Both the position numbers and the translations under genes were made by a program. Under the pieces are notes generated by a model. That model did not search any database. It was given only the letters and a program-made list of their open reading frames with translations, and had not been told where the DNA came from. Below are positions 6,081 through 6,109 of a DNA stretch of 6,109 nt, in pieces (position 1 is the first letter of the stretch; the number at the start of each line of letters is the position of its first letter). Origin of the DNA: Candidatus Sulfopaludibacter sp. SbA3 (GTDB lineage: Bacteria; Acidobacteriota; Terriglobia; 2-12-FULL-54-10); the NCBI GenBank assembly GCA_945865705.1, contig CAMBEY010000184.1, forward strand, positions 1-6,109, written 5' to 3'.

Positions 6081-6109
6081 CGTCATCAGTCGAAAACTGG
6101 GGTAAAACT

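Noticed and set aside
1..6109. CRISPR array, tRNA, rRNA or transposase gene
   Set aside because: No regularly spaced direct repeats, no cloverleaf with a conserved T-arm, no rRNA-like sequence and no transposase motif were found on either strand.

Overview
The window looks like a piece of a GC-rich bacterial chromosome. Most genes are near 60% GC by eye. A member of the Acidobacteriota is my best guess, because of the amidase with a twin-arginine (Tat) signal and the short GC-rich palindromic repeats of the 'gagccgcgaccg...gagcgg' kind that I associate with that phylum. This assignment is from memory and not proven by anything here.

Layout, left to right. (1) Positions 1-603, plus strand: the 3' part of a putative serine esterase of the alpha/beta-hydrolase fold, with a visible Ser-Asp-His triad and its 5' end outside the window. 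(2) Positions 604-767: a short gap between convergent genes, almost filled by a large imperfect hairpin (632-728). (3) Positions 768-3955, minus strand: a large single-chain restriction-modification enzyme with an N-terminal PD-(D/E)xK-like nuclease, an N6-adenine methyltransferase and a C-terminal specificity region of the type ISP kind. It is split into two frames by an apparent one-base deletion near 2258-2272. The middle of the gene (about 1560-2580) is clearly lower in GC (about 48% by hand count) than its ends, and the C-terminal part carries two small in-frame repeat-like insertions. (4) Positions 3956-4199: the gap between divergent genes, where both promoters must lie. (5) Positions 4200-5983, plus strand: a tight two-gene unit of a 72-residue GatC/AtzG-like small protein and a Tat-exported amidase-signature hydrolase, separated by 2 bases. 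(6) Positions 5989-6080: a second large hairpin of the same repeat family as the one at 632-728, directly after the amidase stop.

How the parts work together: the amidase and the small upstream protein are probably a catalytic subunit and its partner. The restriction-modification gene is a stand-alone defence gene with no visible partner genes, and as sequenced it is probably inactive. The repeats link the three gene units: two copies sit just after stop codons, and a half copy sits inside the methyltransferase gene. I see no RNA gene, CRISPR array, transposase or phage gene.
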